Positions 63,021 through 64,000 of a stretch of DNA of 64,000 nt are shown here, in pieces. The notes under the pieces were generated by a model, which searched no databases, was not told the origin of the DNA, and saw nothing but the letters and a program-made list of their open reading frames with translations. Source of the stretch: AP-15 sp963747735 (GTDB lineage Bacteria > Pseudomonadota > Alphaproteobacteria > ATCC43930 > CGMCC-115725); the NCBI GenBank assembly GCA_963747735.1, contig CAVVGE010000008.1, positions 186,001-250,000 on the forward strand, read 5' to 3'. Each line of letters opens with the position of its first letter. The stretch's first letter is position 1. The translations under genes were made by a program, and so were the position numbers.

Positions 63021-63751
63021 CGCGGGGCCTCCGCCGCCAGACGCAGCGCCGCCGCCGGATCGATCCGGCCGTCATAGAGCGCACGCCCGCAAACCGCGCC
63101 GGCAATGCCGTCCTTCTCGTGCGCCTTGAGCGCAGCGATATCGGCGAGCGAGGCGATGCCGCCCGAGGCGATGACCGGGACCGCCGTCGCGCGGGCGAGC
63201 CCGGCTGCCGCCGCAGCGTCGATGCCGCCGAGCACGCCGTCGCGCGCGATGTCGGTGTGAACGATGGCGGCGATGCCGCAGTCTTCGAAACGGCGGGCGA
63301 GCTCGACAATCCCCAGCTCCGTCGTCTCGGCCCAGCCCTCGACCGCGACTTTTCCGTTGCGGGCATCGACGGCGACGGCGATCGCGCCCGAATGATCGGC
63401 GGCAGCGCCGCGCACGAGATCGGGGTCGCGCAGCGCCGCGGTGCCGAGCACCACCCGGTCGATCCCGAGATCGAGCCAGCGCTCGATCGCGGCCCGGTCG
63501 CGGATGCCGCCGCCGAGCTGGATCCGCAGCCCGACCGTGCGGCGGATCGCGGCGACCGCGGCACCATTGACCGAGCGGCCGGCAAAGGCGCCGTCGAGAT
63601 CGACGACATGCAGCCATTCGAACCCGGCCTCGGCGAAATGCCGCGCCTGCGCCGCGGGGTCGTTATTGAAGACCGTGGCACTCGCCATGTCGCCCTGCAC
63701 CAGGCGCACACATTTGCCGCCCTTCAGATCGATCGCCGGGTAGAGGATCAC
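63014..63751 (-). CDS. hisA: ProFAR isomerase
   Basis: 245 aa TIM barrel homologous to HisF. ILYPAIDLKGGKCVRLVQGD has the first catalytic Asp, and VHTDIARDGVLGG the second region. It catalyses the Amadori rearrangement of ProFAR to PRFAR. Its start overlaps the stop of the GNAT gene upstream (ATGA at 63748-63751), so that gene belongs to the same transcript. Confidence 0.96.
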   Translation of the reverse strand: MILYPAIDLKGGKCVRLVQGDMASATVFNNDPAAQARHFAEAGFEWLHVVDLDGAFAGRSVNGAAVAAIRRTVGLRIQLGGGIRDRAAIERWLDLGIDRVVLGTAALRDPDLVRGAAADHSGAIAVAVDARNGKVAVEGWAETTELGIVELARRFEDCGIAAIVHTDIARDGVLGGIDAAAAAGLARATAVPVIASGGIASLADIAALKAHEKDGIAGAVCGRALYDGRIDPAAALRLAAEAPRC

Positions 63752-64000
63752 GGCGGCGCCGGCGCGGCGGCGAGCAGCTTGTAATAATAATGGCCGGGGA
63801 CAACGCGCCCCTCGACCCGGGCATAGACCGGATGCGTGCCCCAGCGCTGGTAGCCGAGGACTTCGTAGAGGCGGATCGCCGCCTGTTGCGTGGCGCGCAG
63901 ATCGAGGTTCAGCACGTCGAGCCCGATCTCGCGGGCGAGCCGCTCGATCTCGAGGACGATGCGCCGGCCGAGGCCGTGGCTGCGCGCCCAGGGTGCCACA
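63748..64000 (-). CDS. GNAT N-acetyltransferase, 3' part
   Basis: Runs off the right edge; 83 residues are seen. ARSHGLGRRIVLEIERLARE matches the acetyl-CoA loop (R-x-x-G-x-G/A), followed by LDLRATQQAAIRLYEVLGY and YKLL. The N-terminal half lies outside the window. It is 4-nt-coupled to hisA, so co-transcribed with the his genes. Confidence 0.8.
   Translation of the reverse strand, partial: VAPWARSHGLGRRIVLEIERLAREIGLDVLNLDLRATQQAAIRLYEVLGYQRWGTHPVYARVEGRVVPGHYYYKLLAAAPAPP

Overview
The window is high-GC DNA from an alphaproteobacterium. This is inferred from the his gene order (hisA-hisF-hisE-HIT), the P-II/AmtB/GlnA cluster, DUF29 proteins and the style of the tRNA genes. I cannot place it below class with confidence.

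Layout. (1) 1-16145 is accessory DNA. It opens with a giant repeat-built secreted adhesin gene (104-6444), broken by about seven frameshifts. Then come an IS21-like istA scrap, a phage core-protein scrap and a lower-GC relic of a ClpP-like (SDH-type) serine protease. Next are small phage-type genes, a leftward replication module (AlpA-like regulator, Prim-Pol, DUF3987 ATPase, all with 4-nt stop/start overlaps), a hicA-hicB operon and a frameshifted tyrosine integrase. The region ends at 16101-16145 with the 3' half of a tRNA-Gln(CTG), which is the attachment-site scar. (2) 16262-19160 holds a TonB-dependent receptor and a coiled-coil membrane protein. (3) 19289-23927 is a leftward nitrogen block: amtB, amtB, glnB/K, glnA. 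(4) 24029-26125 holds an exported protein and a PP2C-Ser/Thr kinase fusion. (5) 26141-36908 is a potassium block: a small ORF, kdpF, kdpA, kdpB (two frameshifts), kdpC, kdpD, kdpE, kup and a small membrane protein. (6) 37001-54348 is an exopolysaccharide locus: Wza-like export lipoprotein, PAP2 phosphatase, wecB fragment, cupin-CheR methyltransferase, Wzx flippase, quinoprotein, SGNH-like protein, FkbH, ACP, MBOAT acyltransferase, MaoC-SDR fusion, a secreted protein and a PIG-L deacetylase. (7) 54621-64000 is mostly housekeeping: GMC oxidoreductase, tartronate semialdehyde reductase, a DUF29 pair, map, a CinA-type domain protein, tRNA-Leu(TAA), HIT protein, hisE, hisF, hisA and a partial GNAT.

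Main points. Three sites with the same architecture as the Escherichia coli KdpE operator (two TTTAYRC-like half-sites starting 11 bp apart) precede the kdp operon, kup and a 64-aa membrane-protein gene. A second conserved box starts exactly 30 bp after each site. This suggests a small local KdpE regulon. HisE carries a 70-residue N-terminal tail made of fourteen 5-residue repeats encoded by a 15-bp minisatellite. FkbH-ACP-MBOAT-SGNH look like a cassette that loads and transfers a small acyl group (perhaps glyceryl) onto the exopolysaccharide.

Caution. Many frame breaks are single-base indels in otherwise well-conserved proteins. Some sit in homopolymers, for example kdpB and DUF29. I cannot tell real decay from base-calling error without reads.
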